This document shows positions 11,589 to 24,298 of a DNA stretch of 64,000 nucleotides, piece by piece. This stretch comes from Loxodes magnus. Taxonomy: Eukaryota; Ciliophora; Karyorelictea; Loxodida; Loxodidae. The notes beneath the pieces are model-generated. The model did not search any database, had not been told where the DNA came from, and saw only the letters and a program-made list of their open reading frames with translations. Every line of letters begins with the position of its first letter. The stretch's first letter is position 1. The stretch spans positions 620,001 through 684,000 of the forward strand of contig CAMPDV010000005.1 of the NCBI GenBank assembly GCA_946699065.1, given 5' to 3'. The translations under genes were made by a program, and so were the position numbers.

Positions 11589-13853
11589 TCATAGGTCAAG
11601 GTAGTTACTTGTAACGCCATCTTGTCTTTAGTTACTAGCTGGAGATTGACTTTATGTTGAAACTACTGATGAGTACTATGAATTATTCATTAGGTTTTAA
11701 TAATTTTAGTAATTGAGAAGGTTTTAAGTTGATAGCACTTACTGGTTATTTGATTGAAATTTAATTTACATTTTATGCGTTTTTAAATGAATGGCATATT
11801 ATTAGTAATTTTGTTATCATTTCTAGCAATAGGTACATTATAAGAATTTTACTTTTCTTTCCATTTAGCATCTATATCCTATTCTACTTCATGTAAATCA
11901 TTTTTGCGATGATCGTATTGACTTCTAAATTTTGGGATTAAGAGAATTAATATCAATATGACCCAAAAAATTTTATAATTAACGTGGATTAGCTCTTTCA
12001 ACTTTAAGCTTTGTTTAATTTCTTTTTGGCAACTATTCCTGCTTAACAGTCTGATTAATATCAGTATTATCTTATGCTTATTTACCTTGGCAATTAGATA
12101 AAGATTTAGCATTTTTGATAGAAGAATTTTTATTTTTATATATTTCTTATTTGATTCCTTCAGCCTAAAAATCGTTATTTCCTTATTCTTAGTCACCAAA
12201 CTAATTTTTCTTTCTTTTTTTCATTATGCAGCAGCTTATGCTTTCTTCATTTTCAAGCTAAACCTTACTACTAAATTTATCTTTTCCAGAAGCTTGCTTC
12301 GACTTTTCAAAAGATCTTCTCTCATTTTCTTAAATTTTCCTATTTCTTTTTAGTCTAATATATCCTTACTTAGTTGTTTTTTAATTTTAAGCTTCTTCTT
12401 TCTAGCGACTAGATTAAATTAATTTATCATTTTATTACTTTGATTAAGAAGAAATTGTTCCTTTATAAGATTCATTAATTAAGCTAAACCCTTAATCTTT
12501 TTAACTCTAAAAGCATTCATTTTTTTTCTATATAGATTTTTTTGAAACTCCATTTTTAATCTCTTTATTGTTTTATTCATTTTTTTATTTCCTTATATTT
12601 TACTTCGCTTAATCAGATTTTTCTTAGGGATTAGAATTTTGATCGAAAGTATCTTCTTAATCTTTTTCTTATTATTTCTTTTGAAAATCATTTTTAAGGT
12701 TTTATGGATATTCAATTTTTTATTTTTTTTAGATTTTAAAACCCTGATCATTTTAAGAAGATTCAGATACAGAATTAGATACTTAATCTATGTTAATTTG
12801 CTCTTTTTATTCTTTAAAATGATTTTAAATTTCCAAATTCAATTTATTTTTCTTTTCGAAATTTTTCTTATTGCAAGATTTTATTTCTATTGCAATTTCG
12901 TTATATAAAGCTAATTTATCGTTATTTTCATTATCATTATCATTCTAGTTTTAAAACTCACATATGAGCTCTTAGTTTTCAACATTTTCCTTTCTTAATC
13001 TTTTTCTTCCTATCTTTTTAATAGTCTTTATATTCTCTAAATTGCTTTTCTTTTAATTGGTTCTTGTAGATTATTACATTTATTTTTAAGTTTTAGAATT
13101 CTTTATTTATAAACTTTTTGATGTTTTAATGCTTAGAAAACCTTCTTCATCAGATAATTCCTATTTTTCCTTTTGAGTTTCTTAGTCTTCGCAATTTTTT
13201 TGATTTATAAAAATTGTTATAGGCTGAGAAAATGATTTTTATATAAGAGGTAATGAGTGTTACTAAGTAAAGTCTAAATTTGCTTATTAAGTCTTGTTTT
13301 CATCTAATAATTAGTACTAGTTTTAAGCTGAAGATTCAAATGTTTGAGATTAATTTGTTATCATATTTCGAATTTCATTTTAGTGCTATTAAACTGTAGA
13401 GTGACATGTTGTCTCTTAAAGTGATGCTTAGATTTCCTTTCCTTCTGTTTTTTATTGATTATTGAAAATTTATGATTCCTTAAAAGTTTCCATACTATTA
13501 GCTTGGAGATTCAAGGAAGGATCATTTTTTTTAAGGTTAAATGACTTGGCTTTGAAGTATGATCTTTTGAGTTTAAGACATTGCCATTGCAAATCTTTCT
13601 AAATTTGCTAGATTTTTGCAATGACAGTTAAATGTAGACCTGTCATGCTTTAGATCTAGTCTATGGTCAAACTTGTGTCGCTAAACAATCTTATCACTAA
13701 AAGAACTTTTTACAATATCAGTTAAAGACTTCCCACTGATGTACGAAGTAAAGTGCTTCCCCTTCTCTCTTATTCTAAATCATAATCTTATGTCGCAATT
13801 TCAGTATTCAGAGTAAGTGCACTGAAGATGATGTTTTCGGTTTACTCATCCAT
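11589..13853 (-). CDS. C2H2 zinc-finger protein, Gln/Asn-rich, two tiny introns
   Basis: About 743 aa from ATG 13853 to TGA 11589-11591. Near the C-terminus (residues 662-682) there is a textbook C2H2 finger: C-x2-C-x12-H-x3-H in CTYCQKWQQNYQQYAIHLKT plus the final His, so nucleic-acid or protein binding is likely. Most of the rest is low complexity (Gln, Asn, Lys, Ser) as in many ciliate transcription-related proteins. The N-terminal 100 residues (HKFDHRLDLKHDRSTFNCH) are better ordered but unrecognised. Two inferred introns restore a continuous frame: 17 nt at 13697-13713 (GTAAAAAGTTCTTTTAG) and 16 nt at 13564-13579 (GTCTTAAACTCAAAAG); the second has an unusual GTC start. A second in-frame TGA follows 57 nt downstream (11532-11534), so the end could be there. 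CEP135 ends 94 bp upstream. Confidence 0.75.
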
Positions 13854-13947
13854 GCTTTTTTTATCAATATGGAGAATGCTTTAAACAAAAATTAAAATAA
13901 AAATAAATATGAAAATAAATCCTTAAATAAAAATATTATTTTACATC

Positions 13948-16900
13948 TCATTTACTTTTCCAAGATAGGCTTTCTCCTCCAAACTTCTGTTCGCTTGCTT
14001 TACTCCTCGACATACTTCTTTCATAATCGCTCACCTAGCTTTCTAACTTAAATATAGAATGTTTTAACTTTCCATTTTCTTCTCTAAGCTTCAAAATTTC
14101 CATTTCCAATTCGTAGCTTGGCTATAAGCCTTTTTACTTTATATCTTGTTTCTATTTAGTCGAGCCAAACTTTTCATTAAACTTTTACACCTACTAAAGT
14201 AAAGAAGCTTTTTCTTCTTCGCTGTTATTGAGATTAGTATGTAAGTTATGCATATTTTCCCTCTCCATTCTTAAAATTTTCTCAAGTTCATTGAATTTCT
14301 TTCTTTCATATTCTAATTAATTCTTTAATCCAGTTATTTCAGTATTGAAAACATTAGCCTATTCCTTTAGTTTATTGTTCTCATATTAATACTAAGCAAG
14401 CATTCTTTATATATCTTCTCTTCCTTGCTCAATACTTATACTATGTTACTAAGCATTATCAACATCTCTTAAAATTTCCTATTTCTCTTTATCGCTTTGT
14501 TCAAGTTACTAGCTTAAAAAAGAGATTTATCTTTCAAAATTTTAAATATCAGTCATTTATTATTAGATACTCGTTTCTAGTTACTAAATATGAGATATTT
14601 AATTGGTAATTTCATTTTCTTATTACCTTACTTAGTACATTAGTTCTTATTTTTCTTTACTTAAAATTTATACTGAATCGCTCAATCTTTAGTTTTCATC
14701 ACACACTTACTTGTAGTTGCTCAAAATATCATCTCTTTCTCTTTCAATACCCCTTTATTACGTCTTTTGCAAGAGCTCTTGATTTTAAAAATCTAATTTT
14801 AATTTCTTTAATTGATCTCTTTCCTAACTAATTTGCATCAGTTAAGTAGTTAATAATTAGTGCTCTGCTTAAATGCTTTTCAAACTATCACCTAATTCTT
14901 CTGCTTCTTATTTGGATTAAAATAATTGAGATTAGAAGTCATGTAATTCACTATGTGCTTGGTCTACCTATAATTTCAAGTTTTTTATTTCAAGATCTCT
15001 TTCATCAATTCTCTATTAATAAGCAGTAAACTAATCTGATAAATCCTTGTGACCAGATTTTATCATTTGATATTATTCATTTAATTTCTTATGCTATTTT
15101 TACAAAGAATCAAGTTGGTCAGTCTTTTCATCAACCAAATTTTATATATAATCTCTTTCCTTATCCAAGTTTCTCAAGCTTATCTATAAATTTTATATTT
15201 ATCTTTCTTTTTCCTCAAGCATTGTAGTCATTTATTAAATCTACTCTAAAAGTTTTTGTTTATCTTTATCTTCATTTTGCTTATTTTAATGGTATAAACT
15301 AAATTTTTTGATCATGTCGTCACGAGCTTCATCTAATCCAGTTACAAGCTATTTTAATTAGTCAATTTGATCATTTTAAATCAAAACCGTTTATTTTTCA
15401 GTTTCATACTTTCTTCTTAGTCCATTCATTTCTTCTTAATATTTGTAATTTTCAATTTTCATATTAGAAAGTTCTCTTTTTATATCATCAAGTTACAAAA
15501 CTTAATAAGAAAGTTTCTCTTCAAGTTTTACGTTCTGAGTTTTTTGGTAATTTTCTTATTTTTCCATTTCAGTAAGTTTTGATCTTGTCTAGTTTAATTC
15601 TCTGATAATATCTTCTTTACTTTGATTAGTAAACTCACTTTATCTTTGCAAATTTTCAATTTTATCATTTAATCTTTAAGTTTCTGCTTTCCATTTTTCT
15701 ACTTCACGAGTTAAATTTAGTTCTGTCTAGCGTGCACTTTCCAACTAAATCTTTAAATTTTCAAGGTCTTATTGATAAAGCTCTGACTTTTTTATACTTT
15801 ACGTGATGTTAACAGTTTCTTTTTCAAAAACCTCTAGTTATTCAATTAGCTAATCCCTTTCTTTCACTAATTTTTCTACCTGTATTAAAAGTTTACCTGA
15901 GCGTTCATTTGTAAAATTTCCTATTTTTTTGCTTCATTTTGATTAATTAAATCTTCGATTTTCCTTTAAAGAGTGATTTTTTCTGTGTCTTATTAGTTTT
16001 TAGATAGTGATGTTCTTTATAATTAATCTTTTAATTCCTCTACTCTTCTCTTAAGAGGTCTTAATTCTATAAGCTCATTATATAACGAAGTTTTCTCGCT
16101 TTGTAACTAATTTATTTGATTTTATTTTAAAGTAAGTTCAGTTTGTATTTCTCCAAATTCACTTTAAATTGCCTTGTTTTTTTACTGTTACTCTTAAATC
16201 TAAAGCAAAAGATCTTGAATCCTACGATCTTAATCTTAAGTACCTTACTTCTATTTTTCAAGAAGCTATTACAGAGATTTATTCTCAATTTTAAGAACTT
16301 AAACCTCTTTATTTTATCCTTCAAGCATGACTTCAAGTCTCTATTTAGCTATCCCAGCTTAATCACTATCTGATTTAATTTTGAACTACTAAGATCTGAT
16401 TTCATCATAAGAATTCTATAATTATTACTTTAATTGAAGCACTTTCTCAAATTCAATACGAACATTTTCAAGTTCATTATTCTTAACATTTAATTCCATT
16501 TCTAAAGCAGCTACTTTATTTCTTAAATCAACTACTTCTTAAGCTCCCTACAAATTCTCCTTATTTATTCTCTTGACACTTTCTTGATTCATTTTTAATT
16601 CTTTTTATAGTACCTCAATTTAACTTTAGTTGTGATCATTTTCATTTTTATAGCTTGCCAATTCTTATTGAAGTTTATCAACTTCAGACGAAAGATCTTC
16701 TATTTAGCTTAGCAATTTTTGTTTTTCGGCTTTGCTTCTTTCCATAGCTTGATTAAAAGCTTTTTTGTCACTATTAAAAGCGGATTAAGCTTGCAATTAT
16801 TAGTCGATTTATTCTTTCTAATACTTAATTTATTGCTCTTTTGCTTTAATTTCTTCCTTATACTTTTGTTCTATATTTCTAAGTTTATTTATCTCTTCTT

Positions 16901-17960
16901 AAACCTTTTCGTCCTGCTAAGTTTTGCCTTTAATTTAAGTACCCAACATTTGCAATTCGTTTAACTTAGTTTATAAATCACTGTTCTTTTACTGAGCTTC
17001 TTACAATTCTTACATAAGCTTTTAGTTTTGCTCAGGCCAGTTTTTATTTTTGTAATTTGAAAGATCAGAGGTAAGTTTATTATTTTCTGAATGTAAGAAG
17101 TCAAGTTAAGTTTGAAGTTGCTCTATTTTTAGATTAAGCTATTTAGTGTCATAGTCGATTGTTAATTTTTCAATGTTAGGGCCTTGTACTATACTATTTA
17201 ATCTTAGTAATTCTTTATCTCTGCTTTCAACTATTTTTTACATATCAAAAACCTTTTCTTCAGCAAGATCTTTGAGTTTCTATAAATGATCAATCTACTG
17301 CTTGAGAATGTTTTTACATTCATCTGCATCTCTAAGTTCATTTGCCCATTATTTTGTTTACTTCTAAAGATTTTAATCCAACGAATCTATAGCTTGAGGA
17401 GTTAATCCCTTAATTTCAGCATTTCTCAAAACTTCTATTTGCTGTGTTTTAATTTAATTCTCTTTGCTTTATAAATTTGGTGGTAAAAGACCTTTCTACG
17501 AACTTGGCGCGTAAATTTTAGTCATAAGTTCTTCGACTTTTAAAGTTAATCTATTTTTTTCTTATTCTACTTTCTGCTTTTATTCCTTAATGCTTTCGAT
17601 CACAAACCTTAAATCCCCTCTTTCCTATTCTAAGCTTTTAACTTTGGCTCTTCATTTGTTTTCATCTTGGTCTGTTTTTTCCTTAATATGCATTAATTCT
17701 TAATGCAGTTAGTTATTTTCTTCTTATAGTCTTCCTGCTTCTTTTTAAAGTGGAATTATTCCCTATCTAGCCTATTCAGTTGCCTTTTAAGAACTTTCTA
17801 ATTTTTGCTTAAGCTACTAAAACCCTTCAGTTATTCTGAGCAAGTCACCTAATAACTTTTCAACTAGAGGAGCTGAATCAATAGAAAAAGGCTAGCAATA
17901 ATGAAGAGCGTCAAGTTATCTTTTTAAGGCTTAAAACCTTCTAGATTGAACCATATCCAT
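13948..17960 (-). CDS. CEP135: CEP135/Bld10 centriole cartwheel protein
   Basis: About 1,331 aa from ATG 17960 to TGA 13948-13950, with one 17-nt intron at 15880-15896 (GTAAACTTTTAATACAG) that restores the frame. CEP135/Bld10 is a coiled-coil protein at the cartwheel spoke tip and is needed for centriole and basal body assembly. The N-terminus matches the family closely: RRFQALKRQLDALHYCQPF followed by DSAPLVEKLLGDLLRITE aligns with human RKQLDCLGY-LPF and DSVPLVEKLFSDL. Further on, RDKELLRLNSIVQGPN and LKIEQLQTQLDFLHSENNKL match the second conserved block. The rest is near-continuous coiled coil with a short basic Ser-rich tail (RSMSRSKASEQKFGGES). It is somewhat longer than human CEP135 (1,140 aa). 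A ciliate with many basal bodies would need it constitutively. Confidence 0.92.
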
Positions 17961-19667
17961 ATTTAAAAAAATATAAGAATAAAGATTAATAAATTTCATA
18001 TTCTCTCTTTCTAAATCCTTGCTTTCACTATCTTTGCATCCAAATCACTTATTTCTTATTTCATTACATACCTTCTTCTCTATTCCTTTTTAATATATCA
18101 TAATCTTACTTTAACTCTAAGAAAAATCATTTATTCACCTAGAATCTTACTTTAGTTTTAATTCAGAGACTAAATTATTAGATTTTAGTACAAAATAATT
18201 TAATAATAAGTTGTCTAAGTAAGCTTTATGCTCAGGGAGACTTCATATAAGAGGATTGTGATTGATTTAGTATTAATAAACGAGCTATATAATTTGTCTA
18301 TTTCTTAATCTTGCCTTTTAAGATTATTCTATGAAAAGTTTAAATTATTTCATATCAGTTCTAAGTTATTAGATTGCTTTAACGTTTAATAATATAAGAT
18401 TAAATTTCTATTTTAAAAACTAAGAATTATTATATTCATAACAAAGCTTATAATTCTACTGTGCTTAATTTCTATTGCAGAGGAAAATGGATCTGCTTTT
18501 AAACTACTTATTAGACTTATTATGTGAGAAATAATAGCTTAAGCGATGTAGTATTATGAACATTGTATTATATTTTTGCTTATATTTCTTTATATTTTCC
18601 TATACCTATTAATCGCAATTATTCTCTTTATCTAGCTATTTAATGAATATCTAAGGTAAAGTCTAAATATTAGTTAAAATAATGAAATATTAAAGAATTT
18701 TTATCTGAATAATGAAAATAAACCAGTTAGATTTCTTATATTCATTGACTAAAGCATAGGATTTAAATGATATTAGATTAGTATAATGTTTAATATAATT
18801 GAAATCATTATTTAGCTTCTATATTTATAGCAACCCTTTGCTTCATTTATAAGTCAGACTCTAATTAGTCTCTATCTGTTATTATATTAGCATTGAAATA
18901 TGAATTTCTAATATATTACATCCCTAAACTTTTAAACGAAGTAGCTATCTTAATTTAATAATTAGCCTATATTAATTGCACAAGCTCTTTATCTTCTTAA
19001 GCATTTATATTATTTTACCATCAAAGTATATTCAAGAAGTAAATAATTATTAAGCTTTAAAATAAAAGCATTCAAAAGCTAAGATTAAGCTCTAATGACT
19101 AGTAATTATTTTAAAGGCTAGCATGCTTAAAATAACTGGTTTAATTTATCTTACTTCTAGTAATTTAATCTACTTCTATCTATCTACAGCACTATCTCTA
19201 TATAATTCTAAGCTATACTTAAATTATAATACCTTATTTATTGCAGCTATAATTACATTTCTTTTTACTCTAATTACATTCTTCATTATAAATTACCGTT
19301 ATAATTTGAACTCTTCAGTTTATAACTTAAAATTAGTTAACTCTACTATGACTAGTTTAAAATAATGTTCTTTAATAACTATTTTAGTACTTATAAGAAA
19401 AGCTAGAATCTAGGTTTATAAATTAAAATGAAAAGCTTAAAGTGAGACTATCCTAAGTATTTTAATTTAAGAAGTATTTTTAGCTATTAAGCAAAATGCC
19501 TGCTTTCTATATAAGCTTTAGACTATACGTATTGTAAGATATAGAGATAAAATTAGAAGAGTTTAGCATCTTTAATTTGGTTAAATCAACTAATTAATAA
19601 GCAACTTTATCATAATTCTTAGCTAATAGCTTTATTTTTTGTTTAATTTACTATATTGGTTATTAAA
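17961..19667. other. Intergenic between divergent genes
   Basis: AT-rich 1.7-kb gap between the starts of CEP135 (-) and the MORN protein gene (+). The small open frame near 19,123 is Leu/Tyr/Asn-rich and looks like chance in AT-rich DNA. Confidence 0.6.
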
Positions 19668-20870
19668 ATGTACGTTCCTCAATTTATTGAATAGCTTGCA
19701 TCACTTAAAGTTAATTAAAACGAAATTTAGCCTAATTCTTTAAAACCTACAAGCAATAGAAATTCAAGATCTTTAAGCAATAACCAAAGTGAATAAATCA
19801 AATAACCTTCCACTAATGCTGCTTAACTCAAATAACCTTTTTTGGATCTTAATTAACTTAAATAGCCTTCCTCTAATCCTACTTAACCTAAATAACCTTC
19901 CTCTAACCCAACTTAGCTTTAATATCCTTTCTCTGATCCTGCTTAACTTTAGTAACCTTTCTCTAATCCTGCTTAGCCTAAATAATCTTTCTCTGATCCT
20001 GCTTAACTTTAGTAACCTTTCTCTAATCCTGCTTAACCTAAATAATCTTTCTCTAATCCTGCTTAGCCTAAATAATCTTTCTCGAGTTCTGGTTTCTAAG
20101 ATAGAGAAAGTAATTAGAATGTTCTTAGCTCTAAACAATCATCTGATTAGATAGAAATAGATAGGTAAAATGCTGAGTAACAAGAAAAGTAACTTAACTC
20201 TGAGTTATAGTAATAAGCATATGAGACTGATAGATATTTAGCCCAATAATCTTCAGATCCAATTCCTTAAATAAGAAGCAAAAGCAAAATTGTAAATAAT
20301 TTAGACTAAACCCTAGGCCATTATAATTTAAATCCTCAGGAAGACTATCCAATTTTATAAAATCCAATTGAATTTAGAGATTTGATGTATATAGGTTAAG
20401 CTACAAATCTTGAAGAAGATATTAAACCAATTGGTTTAGGAAGAGCAATTATTAAGTCTTCTTAATCTAAATATGAAGGAGAATTTTATATGGGATTTTT
20501 TCATGGTCTTGGACGCTATATTTCTGGAATGTAATTAGCTGAGGGACATGTATATGTAGGATAATTTGAATATAGCTTAAAGTAAGGTTGAGGAATTTAT
20601 GTTTTTTCAGATGGAACTTTACATAAAGGAAATTGGAATAAAAACTAACCTTTTGGATAAGGAACAAGATATTACCATAACGGAGACGAAGCAACAGGTA
20701 ATTGAGCAGGATTTTGATAATGCTATGAAGTTACATATGTTAAATAAGATGGGCAATAATGAAAAGGGGATATTGTAAATGGATAGAAAATTAAAAAGGA
20801 GAGATTTTTAGGATCTTTAGAAGGATGGAGGAAAAATGAACGAGATTAAGCACAAAAAACTAATTAATGA
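19668..20870 (+). CDS. MORN-repeat protein with Pro/Gln tandem-repeat N-terminus
   Basis: A 400-aa protein from ATG 19668 to TGA 20868-20870, no intron. Residues ~53-145 are a tandem array of 10-aa units such as QLQQPFSNPA and QPKQSFSDPA. The C-terminal ~150 residues contain about four MORN repeats: YEGEFYMGFFHGLGRY, YVGQFEYSLKQGWGIYVFSDG, HKGNWNKNQPFGQGTRYY and ATGNWAGFWQCYE. MORN repeats bind membranes or act as linear scaffolds and are frequent in ciliate and apicomplexan cortex, flagellar and radial-spoke proteins. No kinase or other catalytic domain is present, so a scaffold role in the cortex or axoneme is the best guess. Several Trp codons in the MORN part are TGA. The K+ channel gene follows in the same direction 355 bp later. 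Confidence 0.85.
19825..20090 (+). repeat. In-frame 30-bp tandem repeat (about 8-9 units)
   Basis: Degenerate 30-bp units coding ten residues each, alternating QPKQ-SFS(D/N)PA and QLQQ-PFS(D/N)PA types. The units are most alike in the middle and right part, suggesting recent slippage or unequal exchange there. The repeat also creates long open frames on both strands, which are artefacts. Confidence 0.9.
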
Positions 20871-21225
20871 GTTATTTAATTTTTAATATTAACATTCTTT
20901 CAACTAATAAAAAGTTACTCTAGCTGCAGAAACAAAATTTTACTTTTAACTATATCCGATAACATAAACATTTATCATTTATGTTATACCAATCAATGAA
21001 TAATAAATCTTATATTTATAATTAGATATATGGACCATAATAGCAAAAGTATTGTTAGAACAATTCAGCTTTAGATAAATGATTAACATATATTTAAAAT
21101 GAAACTATTATTCTAAATTAATTTTCATCAATGTTTAACAAAAATAACTTAGAATTATATTTAAAACGCTAAGATTCAACAAGATGCTAGAAAATAAAAT
21201 TAAGTAGAATTTTATATTAAACACT
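20871..21225. other. Intergenic, tandem genes
   Basis: 355 bp between the MORN gene stop and the K+ channel start; AT-rich and without features I can name. It must carry the MORN 3' end and the channel promoter. Confidence 0.6.
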
Positions 21226-24200
21226 ATGGATATTTTAAGAGCACTTCCTACATAAGTTAAAACTCTTTCTAATAATCAACCCAAAAAATCTCTCATTTCG
21301 TCTATGAAAGGCAAGCTCGGAGTAATGTTTTAAAACAAAAAATTAATTTCTGACGTTAGATTACAAGTTGCTAAGGATAGATGGAGAAAACTAAGCACTC
21401 TTAGAAAAGCTTTAGGCACTAAACCTTTGTAAGCTTCTTTATATACTATATAGTAAGTCATTAGGGTCATAGAAACTTGGAAGAAAAAGTACTGCCCTAT
21501 TTGCATCTTCTGACTAAGTTATTTAGATACAAAAACAAAGTAGGAAAAATTTTATAATATATCCAGGAGACAGTTGAAAAGGAATTTTTGACTTCATTAT
21601 CTCAATTCTTATTTTATATTTTTGCTTGATAGTTCCAGTTAGAATTGGTTTTACACTGGAAGCTGTTGGTTTTTGATATTTCCTAGAATTGTTCTTTGAT
21701 TTTTTGTTTGCAATCGATATTATTCTGAGATTTCGATGTGCTTATCTAGAAAATACCGAAGTTGTAGATATTCCAAAAAAAATAGCTTCAAGATATTTCA
21801 AAAGTTGGTTTGCGATAGACTTCATTTCCACTTTTCCTTTTTAGTTGCTAGATAATTAAATGCAATTTGCGAAGCTAGGAAGATTATTAAGAATTATGAG
21901 AATCTCAAAGCTTTTTAGATTAACTAGACTATTTAGAAGTTCCTCAATAACTCAATTGCTAACATAATCTGGAAATATAGACTTTCACTAGATAATGTAT
22001 ATTACAAGAATGGCTAAATTTCTTTTCTCAACTGTAATTCTAGTACATCTATTTGCCTGTTTTTGAAATTTTGTTTCAGAAGGGACAGAGCATCCTTGGT
22101 ATGATAGATATGGCTATTAAAATTATACTTAAGGAGAAAAATATATTGGATGCTTGTACTGGGTTATTACCACCTGGACAACTGTTGGATATGGAGATAT
22201 CCATCCTTTCTATATTGAAGAAATTATATTTACTATCTTTGTTTAGTTCATTGGAATTGCCTTTTTTGCTTATTTAATGGGAAACGTAAGTTCGATGGTT
22301 GCTGACTATTAGAATAAAAAGAATAGAGATACCTCTAGATAAGATAATCTAGACTTATGGGTTATGAAAACTGACCGAGCAAACCCCACAAAGAAACTTC
22401 CAGCTGCTTTACATAAATAAATAAACGAACTATTTACTTACTTATGATCTTAAGAAACCACCTTTATCAAGGAATACGGATTTTTAAGCAAAATTCCTTA
22501 TAACCTTAGAAATCAAGTATTGCAGCATATTTTCTAAGATTTAATCAAATTCTACGAAATTCTTTTTAAAGGATGCGAAGACAATTTCAAGTATGACTTC
22601 ATTCTATCTTTGATGCCTCATTAATATCAACCTAATGATTATATAATTTATGCTTACAAGCCAGTTTTTGAAATGTATCTGGTGACTAAAGGATAAATCA
22701 TAGTATCTTACAAAGACTTGAAATTCCTTACGTTATATGCTAGTAGTTTCATAGGAGAGCATTACATTATATTAAATTGCATTCCTGCTTATAACTACTA
22801 AGCAGGATCTGATGGACTTAACGTGATGACAATTACAAAATCTAAGTTTGTTGATCTTTTAGAGGAATATCCTTAAACTTTCAATTAATTTACAAAAATC
22901 GCTAACGAAAGAAGAATTAAGTTTCTAAAGTTAAGATAAGAAGTAGTTGAAAAGCATAATGAAAAGCATGGATGGCAAAATTTAACTAGAAACAGTAAAA
23001 TGTAAGATATTAAGAAAAAAATGGATAAAGCTTTTGGCTCAAATTAATCTTTAAAATAGTCATTTAGTGAAAAAGATAAGCCTGGATTCCATATTTCCTA
23101 GTTTAGCTCATAGCAAAATTCATTTTCAAGTTCGTTTGTTGAAAAAAATATTTAAAACTTAAGCGCTATGATTCTTCTTGATCCTGATGATGAAAAACCT
23201 AAATAGCAAAACGAAGAAAAAAGCAAAATGGAAAGTTAAATAAGCGAACTTAAAGAAGACATAAAGTAAATTAAGGAAACCTTAAATAATTTAAACAATT
23301 AAGTCTTTTAAAGCTTAGACTCAATAATCGCTCAACTTGAAACTTCCAAAATTGGAAAGAATTTTTCGTATGAAATGGATATTTCATAAGAAGGCTCCGA
23401 TAACGATGAAAATGCTACAACGAAAATTGATTTTTAGGAGAATAACCAAGATCCTTTTACTTAAAAGCTAATAAGCAAACTAAAAGCGGTTGAAGAAACA
23501 TAAGAAAATCAATAAAAAAAATTGCCTTTTACTAGTTTATTTAAACCTAAATAATAAAATTAATAAAGTATGGAATAGTATCCAGAAAATGAAGAAACAA
23601 CATCACAGTCAGAGTCAACCAAAAAAATGTTTGAATCTCATGAAATAGAAAATCAAAAAAAATTTGACCTTTAGAAAATGAATACTATTAAAGAATAAAC
23701 TTCAACATGCGAGTAGATAAGCATATCTATGGAAAAAAGCTAATTAAAGCAAAAAACTACGTCTCATTTTGAAGAAACTATCTTAAAAACGGAGTAAAGT
23801 TTGAATGAATAGGATAATTCACGGATAAAAAACGAAACTTTGCCAATTTCTTTTAAAAATGTTAGGAAAAATGTTTAAAAAATAAATAAAGCAAAAGAGT
23901 AATATGATACAATTGAAGAACAATAAGAATTCAAAGATTTTGAAACTTAGAACTTTGACACATAAAAAACTTTAAAGTAATCAAATCTTCCAGATATTCA
24001 TAAATCAAAATAGTAGTTGAATAATATATTTGATTTAAATTTAGAACTTGAAGAAAATAACTAAAAGCAAAAATAAAAGTAATAATTCTAAAAATTTGAC
24101 AAAGATCTTGGATAAAGCTAAAATGTGGATCTTTTTGACTAGATAAATTAACATCAAAGCACTTCTAGCACTCTTAACACAATCTAGAAACCAATTTAAT

Positions 24201-24298
24201 TCAAAAAAGTAAATCTCAATGAAAAATAGCAGAATTAGAGAAGTTAGAAAAGTTAGAAAAAGAAAAACAAGGAAGAGAAAGAAGATGAATAAATTTGA
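21226..24298 (+). CDS. Voltage/cyclic-nucleotide-gated (EAG/CNG family) K+ channel
   Basis: About 1,015 aa from ATG 21226 to TGA 24296-24298, with one 25-nt GT-AG intron at 21429-21453 that exactly restores the frame. The core is a six-TM channel: S1 begins after FIIYPGDSWKGIFDFIIS, S2-S3 carry DFLFAIDIILRF, S4 is the basic LGRLLRIMRISKLFRLTRLF, and the pore loop has TTWTTVGYGDIHP with the K+ filter GYGD at residues 313-316. A C-linker and a cyclic-nucleotide-binding-like domain follow (~residues 400-560, with YQPNDYIIYAYKPVFEMYLV and SSFIGEHYIILN). The last ~400 residues are Gln/Glu/Lys-rich and disordered. Such channels set membrane potential and ciliary reversal in ciliates. Three Trp codons in or near the core are TGA (GFWYFLE, CFWNFVSE, YLWSQE). 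Whether the CNBD binds ligand cannot be told; a classic Arg in the phosphate cassette is not evident. Confidence 0.93.

Noticed and set aside
11879-12199. 106-codon minus-strand frame
   Set aside because: It is an out-of-frame reading of the zinc-finger gene, whose true frame is continuous there and reaches the C2H2 finger.
19123-19365. 80-codon frame in the CEP135-MORN gap
   Set aside because: Leu/Tyr/Asn/Ile-rich composition as expected from AT-rich noncoding DNA, no homology and no A-rich start context.
19773-20154. 121-codon open frames on both strands with Leu/Arg/Ser repeats
   Set aside because: Both are produced by the 30-bp tandem repeat of the MORN gene, whose ciliate-code frame is continuous through it and leads into MORN repeats.
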